From Adiantum capillus-veneris (taxonomy: Eukaryota; Streptophyta; Polypodiopsida; Polypodiales; Pteridaceae), in the NCBI GenBank assembly GCA_014529385.2, contig CM043948.1, forward strand, positions 76,990,291 through 77,054,290: a DNA stretch of 64,000 bases, written 5' to 3'. The translations under genes and the position numbers were made by a program. The stretch's first letter is position 1. Each line of letters opens with the position of its first letter. This document shows positions 21,711 to 32,559 of this stretch, piece by piece. The notes below the pieces were generated by a model, which was not told the origin of the DNA, made no database searches, and saw only the letters and a program-made list of their open reading frames with translations.

Positions 21711-23150
21711 AAGAGTACATAGAGTGAAACCTGCATAGAGTGAAACCTGCTGCATCTAGGGAACCTACGAACTGCCTCTCAACGCAATTCAGCAAAGCAG
21801 CAACGGCGAGATTTGATCTGCTTATGGCAAACCAACGATGGCTGTCGATCTGCTTCTGAGCGCAATTGAGAAAAGTAGCGACCTTAAGCTTTATTTAAAT
21901 TCGATTAAGCTGGTAGAGCTTTTCATGGCAACGCAACGTTTTCTTTTTAAGAGCTTTTCAAGCACGCATAGCCTTTTTTTTTAGTTTCTATTTAATTGAA
22001 ATCTAATGCCACGTGGTGGCGTGTGCGTTCAGATACTGGAAAGAGGACCTTGGGCTCACCAAGTAACCAGCAATTAAGGAAAAATATTATTGGCATTTAC
22101 CACATTACCAAAACCTACATGGTGGTTAACGAATAAACAGAAGATGTTGTCAGAGACCAGAAATGAAGATTTTGCAGCAAGAACTTGTCCCCCATCACAG
22201 GTAGATCTATGTAACACGCATAGGACAAAACACCGTTAAAAGTCTTTGGGAATTATTTTTTTCCAAATGTAGACTAGCCTCTTTGCAATTCTCAACAGGA
22301 ACTATTGCAAAATAAGCTACACTATTATCACTGAAAAAAGTGAAATATTTCCTTCCCGGAAAATTCTTTTTTCCAACACACGAATCCCTCAAAGGCAATT
22401 CTCCAGAGGAACAACACCTCCTTACATTTTCACTGAAATTTGCAAAATATACTCTTATCACTTTACATATTTTCACTGAAATTATAAGTGGAAATTTTTC
22501 TCTCTTGCTCCTCTCAACCGGCTGATTTCAATATGCCTGACCAGCTTAAGGCAAGCTGAGACACACCTATCCCGAACAGTGACAAGAAACCAATATCCAC
22601 TCATGACATTGAGGCTATGTATTACCATAATCTCCTCGGATTCACAACACACATACTTTGAAGCTCCGCATGTAGAAAGAGCCCTCTGCCTCTGCAGAGT
22701 ATGGCACTGCCTTCCAATCACAGAAAGAGAGAGGCCTCTTACTATTTCACATGGCACGGTTGGAGAAAAGCATTCCCTTATTACACGGGCTCAAAAATTC
22801 TCCGTATTAACACTCCCATTCTATCGAAAGGGAGGCCCAACAACTGGAATGATCGGTTAGAGAAGCCTGCATAAAGAACCCAACAACCTAAATGCAGACC
22901 TTGGCATACCTGATCAGGGAGATTGAAGTATCCTCTTCGGCACCTCTCCTCCGGAAAATTTACAAATTCATGTAACAAGATTTAGCATTATAGGGCCATT
23001 AGAACCTTATGAAACCAGAAAACAAACAAAATGTTCTTCTATCACTTGGCTCGTGTGTGTGATACCAATATGTAAATGGGTGAGAGGGGGCAGATTTAGG
23101 AATTTTATCCCCTACCTGCCAATAATGTATTTGATCATATTGTCACAATG
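20560..23150. other. Intergenic region with CT microsatellites and a 150-bp tandem duplication
   Basis: No gene is supportable. Three long (CT)n tracts (21363-21408, about 21517-21568, about 21665-21706) are separated by two copies of a roughly 100-bp unique block that starts ag(c/t)atggaaccaaccctg (21419 and 21569). The long plus-strand frame 20533-21084 is rich in Ser/Leu from CT repeats and is not convincing. 22000-23150 is AT-rich and contains nothing recognisable. Confidence 0.5.
21363..21708. repeat. (CT)n microsatellites with duplicated 150-bp unit
   Basis: The block beginning agccatggaaccaaccctgc (21419) recurs at 21569 as agctatggaaccaaccctgc and stays alike for about 100 bases, each copy ending in a CT tract. 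The period is 150 bases. This looks like a tandem duplication whose ends lie in CT repeats. Confidence 0.75.
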
Positions 23151-23179
23151 AGAGCTCTAATTCCATCGAAGAATTGGTG

Positions 23180-23875
23180 CTATACAGTTATAAATCCTCC
23201 TGAACTAGATTCTCGCTCTAGTCGCTCAATTAGTTCAGGGTACATAGAGAGCCTAAGGCCTGCATATGCCGCCTTTTCCCAGGGTCTCTCCACAAACTTT
23301 GAGGCTTGATCCAGCGCCTCTTTCAACGTAGCCGCAGAATCTTCCTGCAAAGAGTCGACAAGACCCACCTCATTCGCCATAATGCCTGTATATTTGACAC
23401 CTTGAAGGATCATATCTTTGAAGACTTTGGGAGCCATCTTCGCACGCAATAATGCAGAGGAACCTGGGGGTAGAACAAAATTGATATCGACTGCTGCTGA
23501 ATATAGAAACCCGCGATCCTTCCGCATGATCCGATGATCGTGGGCCATTGCGAAAAGCAGGCCACCTGCTGCTGCATGGCCACAAATGGCAGCATAGGTG
23601 GGCATGTTTAGCTTCAACAGATCCAAAACAAGGCGTTCAAGCTCACGCAATATGTAGGGAACTCGAGTCTGAGGTTCAGGCTTTGTCCACTCAAGATCGA
23701 GCCCATTGGAAAAGTACTTGCCATCGTTGGTTGTGACTAAAGCTCGGGCATCAGATGCTGCAGCAGTAGCGATGTGTTGCCGCAATTGAGAGCAAAGAGC
23801 TGGCGAAAAGCGATGCTCTGTTTCACCCGTCAAGCGTAGCACCAGAATACTGCCAAATCTCTCAAGTGAACACAT
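23180..23875 (-). CDS. ECI: Enoyl-CoA delta isomerase (plant ECI, crotonase fold)
   Basis: 231 residues from ATG at 23875, the length of plant ECI1/ECI2 proteins (about 240), in one uninterrupted exon. These enzymes move a cis or trans double bond from position 3 to 2 of unsaturated enoyl-CoA so that beta-oxidation can continue. Sequence marks are the plant-typical start 'MCSLERFGSILVLRLTGE', the first oxyanion-hole region 'ALVTTNDGKYFSNGLDLEW', the second 'AICGHAAAGGLLFAMAHD', and 'FLYSAAVDINFVLPPG', where family members usually have a Glu before VDI and this one has Ala. The C-terminus is 'SSSGGFITV', not a peroxisomal SKL-type signal. The frame is open to 23926 but only through GTG, and a splice-acceptor-like cttttcagcag lies just before the ATG, so a 5'-UTR intron is likely. 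It is the only clearly intact host gene here. Confidence 0.85.
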   Translation of the reverse strand: MCSLERFGSILVLRLTGETEHRFSPALCSQLRQHIATAAASDARALVTTNDGKYFSNGLDLEWTKPEPQTRVPYILRELERLVLDLLKLNMPTYAAICGHAAAGGLLFAMAHDHRIMRKDRGFLYSAAVDINFVLPPGSSALLRAKMAPKVFKDMILQGVKYTGIMANEVGLVDSLQEDSAATLKEALDQASKFVERPWEKAAYAGLRLSMYPELIERLERESSSGGFITV

Positions 23876-23900
23876 CCCTGCTGAAAAGAAGAGACCCAGC
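23876..23900 (-). other. Probable 3' splice site of a 5'-UTR intron
   Basis: On the minus strand gtctcttcttttcagcag directly precedes GGATG of the isomerase. The pyrimidine run and CAG fit an intron end. The matching donor could be cacgtgacccag|gtcagc near 24825, which would place the first exon in 24830-25040. This is inference from splice motifs only. Confidence 0.4.
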
Positions 23901-24599
23901 ATCAGTGCATATACATGCAATGTCACACCTTTGAAGGGCCAAATGCCAAAATCTCATATATCATTTTTGTAGAATTTTTGGATCTCCACCTGTCTTGTGT
24001 AGAAACTGTTACGCCCCTGTCTTCCGTTTGTCATTACGCATTATCAAAACTGAAGAGTTTCACCCATACCAGAATACGAAGGGAAAATAACAAAACAAAA
24101 CCAAGAATACAGCTTCTTCATTGAGCTACGTGCATTCAGCCTTCACCTCGGACTTGGTCTCTTGCTTCATGTGATTGAAGAACTTTCATCTTGATTTTAA
24201 GGTCATTGTCTTCCTAAGAGAAGTAAGGTCAAGATTGTACTCTGTGCCTCTGTAGCTTCTTCGTTCTGGATGTCCTATGATCTTGGGTCTTCTGTAGAAT
24301 TGGACTCCTCAGGCCTTCTATGGTAGAATCTATCATCATCATCCACATATGTTATACCGAACTCACGATGCTGCGGTTGAATCTCTGCTGGGTCATTACA
24401 TAGTTCCTGGTAGTCAGGTGTATGAATTTGCCTAATGTATATGGGTTTTGGCGTAGCTTCAGTCCAAGATCTACAGATTCTGCATCAAATGCAAGATAAA
24501 CCATTGCAAAGTGATTGAGCTGTAAAAGGACATGTTTGGGTTACATGCTTATCCCATCACTCTGGGTTTTGTTAAGGCCAATAGTGCGCAATACAACAA

Positions 24600-24947
24600 C
24601 TGCACATGCTAGAGATGAATATCAGTTTCCACCATGTCCGTGGAACAACCAATCCCATATGTTCTAGTTATTCCCCTTGAGGAACTGCTGCGACAGAGGC
24701 TCTTCCTGTCGATGAGATGCAACCCTAGAAAAACAGAAAAGATCCATACCACAAATAGTGCGGCTAAGTACTCTCTGGAGTCTGAAGAGAGATAAGCATC
24801 AGAAGTGGGCTGACCTGGGTCACGTGAATCAACCCAACAACGCGATGAGCCAATCGTTCGCCTACATCTGCTCATGTTTTGTACGCAAGCACTGCACTAA
24901 GGATTTTTTAAGAAAAACATGCATAACTCTGTGGAGTGTGTGGTGCG

Positions 24948-24994
<47 letters not shown>

Positions 24995-25100
24995 AGAGAG
25001 AGAACCCCTGCCTCCGTCGCGCGGACTCGCTCCCACGCGATTTCCTGAGATTTCGCAAGTGCCGCTTTTTGGTATGTGCCAAAGGGGTGAAGGGTGAGGC
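24600..25100 (-). other. Possible promoter / first untranslated exon of the isomerase gene
   Basis: This GC-richer stretch contains an (AG)n tract at about 24954-25000 and, on the minus strand, a candidate donor near 24825. Long CT runs on the transcribed strand of a 5' UTR are common in plant promoters. The frame 24609-24875 has no recognisable content. Low certainty. Confidence 0.3.
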
Positions 25101-26700
25101 CTTTTAAAAAGAAAAAAAAAACCAGTAAAGCTCTTTGGAGTAGATTAGGCTGGGTTCAGTTGGCGCAGCGGAAGAGAGAGGGCAGGTGCGAGGAGCCAGC
25201 TTGTCGTGAGATGATTGGGCACCCAAAAAAAAAAACATTTTCGGACCCACGTAAAATTAGGCGAGCCCCCCCCCCTCGGAAAGCGAAACTTCCACGCACT
25301 TTTCAACGTGAAATGCGGACTGCAGGGCTTGACCTCTCAGTGACACCGTCAAATTGCTTTGCTTAAGCACTTGGGCAAGTCCAATTTGTTGAAGAAAGCT
25401 TCACGCTTACAGTACAAGTTTTTGTGCCTCCGTCTTGTGTGAACCTTCAAGGCGGAGGAAGCAAAAACATGTGTTTCTACCAGAGAGGGCTCGTATGAAC
25501 CCGCCCTTAGAAGGAGCAAAAAATTACTACCAGATCTGCACGAAATGCCTCCCATTTTTGCTAGTGAAACTAGTCTTACTTTTGGGCCTTTGTCGTACAT
25601 CATTCCATAGATTTTGGAGCGCACTTGGTTACTTGGTTGGTTGGTTGTGATTGTTGTCGCCTCGGGTTTTGTTGTGGAGCACAAGCAGTTGAGTAGAACG
25701 AATTGACAGGCACTAATAATAACTCAGCTTGGGACGTGATGAGCATTGCAAGTTGTGTCCCATAGCGCTCTATTTACAACAAAGGACTACTAAAGAGGGT
25801 AATTCAATCGAGCAAAAGGGTTGCAGATTAACCTACTCCTTAACCTGCTTTGGTAGTTGTTTGCACATTGCCATTTAGCCTAGTGAGAACCCCACAAAGG
25901 CTTCATTGTAGGAAACTGCAGCTCTGAGCTCACTCTTAACTTTCTCAAAGTCCAATTTTAATTTGGCCTCGCGGCTATCAGTGCCAAGGAGTTCTTGGCT
26001 CTTTTTTGAGATCCCAACAACAAAACAATATTTTCCCTGCTTAAGGTCTCTTCGTCCACAACTGGGGGAACGTAGTAGTGGAGTGTAGGACCCACGGAGT
26101 GACCAACAACGAACCTTCATGCTCTAGATGGTAGCAGTGGGGCTGAGCCATCAACAAACTGACCATGTACTTGCGCCCCACACCAAGAGTTGAACTTTGA
26201 TGGAGGAGGATAGGCTCCTCCTCTGCAATCATCTCCATCACTAGGCTACGCACCTCAAGAGATAGCACCTTTGTGTAGATGTAGGCAAAGGCATCTTCCA
26301 TGGAAGTTCTTGATTATTGTTGCTTTGATGTGTTGGTGCTTTCAACAATGGGACATAGGCAACGTGCTACTGCTTTTCAATGCTAGAACACAGACAATCA
26401 AAAACGTTGGATTAAAGGGTTGGGATCGAGCCAAGTGGCTTAACTCCTTGGCCTCCTTTAGGGAAAAGCACCTTAGGCTCACCCAGTAAAAAGAGAGTTT
26501 GTTTTTAACTAGAGTGCTTCGTTAGGTGCGTTCGCATCAAATTGAGATCAAGCAAAGTATTGAAAAACTAAATATGCTATTTCAACAGTTCTCAAATGAA
26601 AAAAATTTGACAAGTTCTATTATTTGATGCTATTAATAATGTCTAAGATATTTATTAACTGGGAGAAGAGACGTTAAAATGAAGGAGAGAGACTACCGAG
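25100..26700. other. Mostly unassigned; degraded minus-strand frame at 25875-26301
   Basis: No clear gene. Two minus-strand pieces in different frames (26041-26301 and 25875-26120) join into one reading if a frameshift near 26060 is allowed: '...HSTTTFPQLWTKR' then 'DLKQGKYCFVVGISKKSQE'. This suggests a decayed coding sequence. I do not recognise it. 25100-25870 has no gene that I can support. Confidence 0.3.
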
Positions 26701-28540
26701 CAAAGTGTTTCAGAGGTGTACCTCATAAAAAACCACAACGAGGGTTATTCTGGGCCTACCATAGGGGAAAATCTTACAATCAATGCATTCCAAGAGTCCA
26801 CACTCCGAACAGGAAGCTCCTTTTTGAGAAATTGCGTAGAGCCGCATGCCTTCAAGATGTAAGCATAGCTTGCAAGGCAAAAGTATATATGGCTGAATAT
26901 AGAGAGATACATGTACTTTGCATCCGCTAAAAACATTGTAAAGCTTTCTGGCATTGCTCTTGTTGCACACATCTCGCAATCAGTGCATTCCAAGAGGCAA
27001 CAAACCGGATAGAGCACTTTTTGTGCTTTCTCAAGTGCTCCAAATTTGGCATACATATCGACCAAGGTAGCGCCAAGCACGACATATTTTTTCAACAACC
27101 TCTAACTATTAAAGTATAACTTTTTGCAATAGCCCCTAACGAATAATATTAAAGTGAAATTTTAAGCCCATATCGGCATCTTGCGTACAACCACATCACT
27201 TCAAGATACACGCATATGTGATTGCATCTAGAAGAGGCTTTCTCTTTGCATCTATTGAAAACGACCAAGAGATTTTTGGCCCTGCTCCTATTGCATGTAT
27301 CTCGCAATCAATGTACTCCAAGAGATGACATTTAGGACAAGAAGCTCCTCATGTACGTTTTGTGCTTTTTGAAGTGCACCACATTTAGCATATGTATCGA
27401 CCAAGGCATGGCCAAGCACGACAATTTTTGCAACAACCCTTGACTAACGATATTAGAGTGAATTGCGTAGCTGATATCAACATCTTGCGTAGAGTCACAT
27501 GCCTTCAAGATGCACGCATATGTGATTGCATCTAGACAAAGGCCCTCATTTTACATCTGTTGAAAATAGCCTAGAGCTTTTTGTCCCTGCTCATGTTATG
27601 TGTATCCCGCAATCAGTTAGTGTCGTTTCGATTAGTAATCTCCTCAAGCACCTACTAAAAATATCCCAGAGCTTCCTGTACCGGTCCTTGTCGGGCATAT
27701 CCTACAATGAGTATGTTCCAAAAGACGACATCCCGCACCACATTTGGCAGACATATCGACCAAGGCATTGCCAAGCATGGCAATTTTTTGCAACAACCCT
27801 TGACTAACAATGTAAGAGTGAATTTTTAAGCCCTTATCGACATCTTGCGTACATCCACATGCCTTCAAGATGCACGCTTATGTGATTACATTTGGAGAGA
27901 GTCCCTTACTTTGGATTTGTTGAAAATAGAGTAGAGCTTTCTAGCCCTGCCATAGGAGCAAATCTGCAATTAGTGCATTCCAAGAGTCCACACTCCGGAC
28001 AGGAAGCTCCTCAAGCAATTGTGTAGTGCCACATGCCTTCAAGATGTAAGCATAGCCTGCAAGACAAAAGTGTATATATGACTGAACTTGGAGAGATACA
28101 CGTGCTTTGCATCTGTTGGAAACATTGTAAAGCTTTTTGGCACTGCTCTTGTTGCGTATATCCCGCAATCAGTGCATTCCAAGAGGAAACATTCCGGACA
28201 TAGCACTTTTTGTGCTTTCTCAAGTGCTCCACGTTTGGCATACATATCGACCAAGGTAGTGCCAAGCACGCCATATTTTTTCAACAGCCTCTGACTAACA
28301 GTATAATTGTGAAATGTTGTGCTTGTATCAGCATCTTGTGCTAGCTGAAGGAGATGTGTTGCGTGAAGGAGAAAAAAATCGATGAGTTGCACATGCCTTC
28401 AAGATGTAAGCATAGCCTTCAAGACAAAAATATTTGTGATTGAATTTGGGGATAGATGTGCCTCTTGCATCCATTGAAACATTGTAGAGATTTTTGGCAC
28501 TACTCTTGTTGCACAGAGTTGCAATACGGCAGCCCTTCAT
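26700..28540 (-). pseudogene. PPR (pentatricopeptide repeat) pseudogene array
   Basis: On the minus strand several broken PLS-type PPR motifs follow one another. Examples are 'LGATLVDMYAKFGALEKAQK', 'VRNVSSWNALIAGYTQQEQ', 'ALQCFQQMQSTCISPSSV', 'YAYILKACGTTQLLEELPV' and 'RSVDSWNALIADL'. Frame changes occur every 50-120 residues, and several units look like copies of each other (26760-27100, 27640-27870, 27950-28300, 28310-28540). Functional members are organelle RNA-binding proteins that help edit or process transcripts. This copy cannot encode one. Confidence 0.85.
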
Positions 28541-28729
28541 TGTTGGATACTATTAAAAGAGTCAATGAGGCAAAGCTGCGAATTAAAAAATCCGATGTTT
28601 TTGTTAGTCATGTGGAGAAATGAGCAACCAAATTTTTGACTTTGTATGTATGCTAACAAAGTAACTAGAGTGCTTCGCTAGCCGCACTTGTATTGCGGGT
28701 AAGAGAAAACAAGAACCTAGAAGAGAAAA

Positions 28730-28733
<4 letters not shown>

Positions 28734-28801
<68 letters not shown>
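28734..28801. repeat. (GA)n microsatellite
   Basis: An uninterrupted run of about 34 GA units just beyond the PPR pseudogene. A second run of about 25 units lies at about 29038-29088. The Leu-Ser frames on the other strand are artefacts. Confidence 0.9.
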
Positions 28802-28805
<4 letters not shown>

Positions 28806-29032
28806 TGCTTTGTTTTCCACAAATCCTATTACCGTAAGTTGACACGGTTGTGTGTTTACAACGCCATGATCTTCATGTCCCAATTTTGATATGTCTAAAT
28901 ATGTCCTTAGTTTTTAGGTTGTATTAATTCTATGATTCAACCTCTCTCTATTGTATGCATTCTTGTCATTTGTGTAAGTGTGGTTGTGTCATTTGAAGAT
29001 TCAAAAAGAGTATATATCTCTGGAGAAGAAAT

Positions 29033-29091
<59 letters not shown>

Positions 29092-29301
29092 TAAAAATTA
29101 ATATCTACCTATTCTAAAAATACTTTTTCATATTGAACGGATCATTTAATATGGGAGAGATGAATGGGAACAAGAGGTAGAATATAGACATGTGCATATA
29201 ATGTAGCTTAGAAGACTTTAGGGTTAGTTTCATTAAAGACCTCCACAGGTTAGTGTTAAAAGTCCTTAGACCTAGGACCAGCAAGTTGGGGCTGACCTTG
29301 A

Positions 29302-29535
29302 GGTGGGAACCCTACCCAAGCTTGAGGTGCTTGTCGTGCTTGCTGACTAAGGTGCTTAAGGTGTTTGTGGGAACCTTGCCCAAGCTTTAGGTGCTTGTCA
29401 TGTTTAAATGACTAAGGTACTTAAAGTGTTCACTTCAAACATGATCTCTCAAGAGGCATAAAAGATTGTCATGCTTAAACGACTAAGGTGCTTAAAGTGT
29501 TCAATTCAAACATGATCTCTTAAGAAGCATAAAAG
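29302..29535. repeat. Imperfect tandem repeat of 70-100-bp units
   Basis: Three units share gactaaggtgcttaa(a/g)gtgtt. The first two also share gtgggaacc(c/t)t(a/t)(c/g)ccaagctt, and the last two share caaacatgatctct(c/t)aaga(g/a)gcataaaaga. This is probably part of a repetitive element, with no coding content. Confidence 0.6.
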
Positions 29536-29539
29536 ACAC

Positions 29540-29791
29540 ATGTCAAGATCCTCCCCATTTTCCCCCCATGATGTGCTTGAATCCTATTGAATAGGCTTTA
29601 AAGGGGTCCAATGAGAATTTAGAATCTTTTAAATAAATAATTAAGCTCTTTCTCCCAAAGAGGGAAAAGAGAACACTTGTCCAATGATATAATTAAATAA
29701 TACAAAATAGAAAGAGGGAGAGAGGGGTCGACCAAGCATGAGAGGGGGGACTGATTTGGGCATCCTTATTCTCATTTTCTCTTTCTCTCTT

Positions 29792-29831
<40 letters not shown>

Positions 29832-31300
29832 TTTGAGGGTGTGAAACAAAGAACTCCATCTCCTTCTCCAAGCTTGAGAAGTGGAGAGCCTACACCAATA
29901 ACTCTTGGCTATGGAATGCAAATCCAACCAAGAGCCAAGCTTCAATGGCATGCTCATCTTCTCTACCATCTATATTACTATGATAAGCTAAGCTACAAGA
30001 GTAATCTATGGTGAGGAAGGTACTTCTTTCTCAAATGTTATTTCTTCTTCCTCTTCCCTACCCCATTCCCTGCTAGCTATCTCCACCTTTGAAGGTGTTT
30101 GAGGTCTTGGGACTGAGCCAAGGACAAGTTAATGCTTTCATTAAGTTGATTAAGGGTATAATTTTGATGCATGAAGCGTTCCATCTTCATTGCATCGATT
30201 AGGTCTTAAGGAACACAAAGGTTGTATTGTACCAAGTCTCTCATCATGGGAGAATCTATAGTACAAAAGCCTTTTGGAGGGGGGACTGCTCCAAGTAAAT
30301 CCGATCCTCAATTGTTGTCAACTTCTCTAATTCTCTCTCTTGCAAAGTATTGTTCATGCCAAGATAATTAGGTATATTGAATATGTTTCTATCTATCATC
30401 AAGTCTTCTCTTTATGCTCTTGAAGAATTTCCTTGAAAATGATTACTATAGTTCCGCTACTTTTCATGTTACAAATCCAATTCCATTATATATATATATA
30501 TTTATATATTTATTTTATTTTATAATTTTTTTCTCCAAAGCAAGTTTTCTTATTTCTTAATTGGTATCGTCTCTGGTACATTACGATCATGATGCATCAA
30601 TTTTGAGCCACGTATCTCGCAAAAGAAGGGTTAGAATTCATATAAATTGATGATATGGATCGTTTAAAATATGTTCACTTTTAGATGTTGTTCCCTTTTT
30701 ATGTTTGGAAAAAAAAACATGCAAGTCTCCTTACACGAGTGAGTTTGCACAATCATCCCCAATTTTTATAATACAAGGGAACATGTCATTCCCATGGCAG
30801 CATGCAATATTCATTGCGCTCATTTCACTACGCCATTTTAGTAATGAGTATAGAATTCAAAGTATATTACGTACCCTCATGTCTTGACATTCATTTGTTG
30901 ATTGTCATAACGAACATGATGATGTTGGCTAAAGCTTTGCGAATGAGTTTACCAACATGTTGCTTGTTTGCTCCTATTGGTATATCTTGCAATGTCATTG
31001 TGGAATCTCATTTATGTGAATGCGTTGTGTAAGGCCACATACTTTCAAAGAGCTGACTAAATTGGAGAAAGTGTTTGGAGAGAGATGTTACCTTAAACTA
31101 GCCCAGAACTTCATCACAACAGCGCAAGATGCTTTGTCTGAAGAGAAATCCTCACCTCGCTTACTGATCTAAAATGTCTCTCATGGGTAGGATGATAAGG
31201 AAATCTTCATCTCGGTGGTGATACACCCTACACATAAATCTTGTAGCATCATTTGAAGCAGCTTTGGGTAGAGTCTCCACAACTATTATCCACAAATTAA
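29540..31300. other. Unassigned AT-rich region with microsatellites
   Basis: Contains a (TC)n(AC)n tract at about 29786-29830 and short AT runs near 30490. No gene, RNA or transposon end is recognisable. 31060-31300 lies just downstream of the DYW pseudogene and is probably its 3' flank. Confidence 0.3.
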
Positions 31301-32150
31301 TCAAGAACCATTGCAACGACACAATCCATCCCTAAAAAGGTGGACCTTATAGGAATTTGATATTATAAGTTCTCGCATTTCCACCTTGGAAATGAACTTT
31401 GCTATTGTATGGCAATCAGGACATACCCTCAAGTTTTTTCCTACCCAGATGGTTGTATCTTGAGAAATGCTACAACTTTGGAAATAAACTGACGTTGTAT
31501 GGCACGCTCAGGTTTTTGCCTACCCATATGGTTGTGCCTTGAGAAGTGCTATAATCTCCTTTGTCTTTAGCAACTATGGTATTGGAACGTTGATACTCAT
31601 CCCCTCTCTTGGCTTCATTTAAGGGTTTAATTTTAGCATAGACATCATCTAATTGTGGATCATTGTCATCTCCAACCAAGAAGGAACTGCCTGATTCTCG
31701 ACCTCAATGTAAGCCTTGGCTTGCTTTTTCCAAACTCTTCAGAACCTTCTCATGTCTTGTATTCTTGCTACATCCTTTTCCATACCTTCACCACTGGCAT
31801 AGATGCTAGTCATCAACAATGCATAAGCAACTGCACAACCACCTTATTGAGCACCGCACCCGATCGAAGCAACATTCTCCTCACATCCTTATGTGTATTA
31901 CAAGAGCCAAGCAAGGAGGTCCATCCGATAATATGGTATACTTTCTATTAGATACTCTGCCTCTTTTAAAAGTCCTACTCTACCTAGGAAATCTACCATA
32001 GAATTATAGTGCTCTAGGGTAGGTTCTAAGTTATGGTCCTGCCGTATGGACTTGAAATGTCAGCATGCCTCCTCAACCTTGCCTGCATGGCAACAGAGAA
32101 CAAACTAGTGGAAGTCACATCATTTGTCTTGAGCACTGAATCTAGCATGC
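31301..32150 (-). pseudogene. PPR-DYW pseudogene, C-terminal part
   Basis: On the minus strand the end of a DYW-class PPR protein can be followed through several frames. It runs 'CCHAGKVEEAC*HFKSIRQD', 'LEPTLEHYNSMVDFLGRVG', 'LLKEAEYLIESIP', 'LLGSCNTHKDVRR' (E domain), 'IYASGEGMEKDVARIQDMRR', 'VGDDNDPQLDDVYAKIK' (start of DYW) and 'KNLRVCPDCHTIAKFIS', ending 'FRDGLCRCNGS' and a stop at 31301. Intact relatives end CSCGDYW, so the last tripeptide is lost. A 79-bp tandem duplication in the DYW region (31421-31578) shifts the frame. The DYW domain is the cytidine deaminase of organelle RNA editing. Confidence 0.85.
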
Positions 32151-32332
32151 TCTAAAGATAACCAGAAGCTAAGGAGAAATTGCTTTGTAGAGCACATCTT
32201 GTTGGGAGGAGAAGGGGAGAACGGCTGCTTCCACAATTCCAATTTTTCGTGAGCCCTAAATCTAGCATGCTCTAAAAATAACCAAAAGCCAAGGATAAGG
32301 GGAGAACGATTTCTTCCACAATTCCAATTTGC
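32131..32332. repeat. 120-bp imperfect tandem duplication
   Basis: The block starting gagcactgaatctagcatgc (32131) recurs from 32251 as gagccctaaatctagcatgc and both end in ttccacaattccaattt. It abuts the 5' side of the DYW pseudogene. Confidence 0.7.
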
Positions 32333-32559
32333 TCACACACTTATATATCAACCTCTCACCATCTCTCCAAACCCAAGTACACACACCTAGACTATGACAC
32401 CACACATACACAAAGTATAGACTTGATAGTGAAATATTGTAAGGGGAAGATGATGTAGACAAGATTAAAGAGTACACAACATAGCATGAGAGAGAGAGAG
32501 AGGAATCTTGCAAATCAATGGCTTAAAGATTGTAGCCCCAAACTCCACGCCACCTCTTG

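Noticed and set aside
24954-25000. AG tract considered as telomeric or centromeric repeat
   Set aside because: Plain dinucleotide repeat; no TTTAGGG or satellite array is present anywhere in the window.
25094-25366. Plus-strand 90-residue basic frame
   Set aside because: Poly-A and poly-C runs create its Lys/Pro content; no motif.
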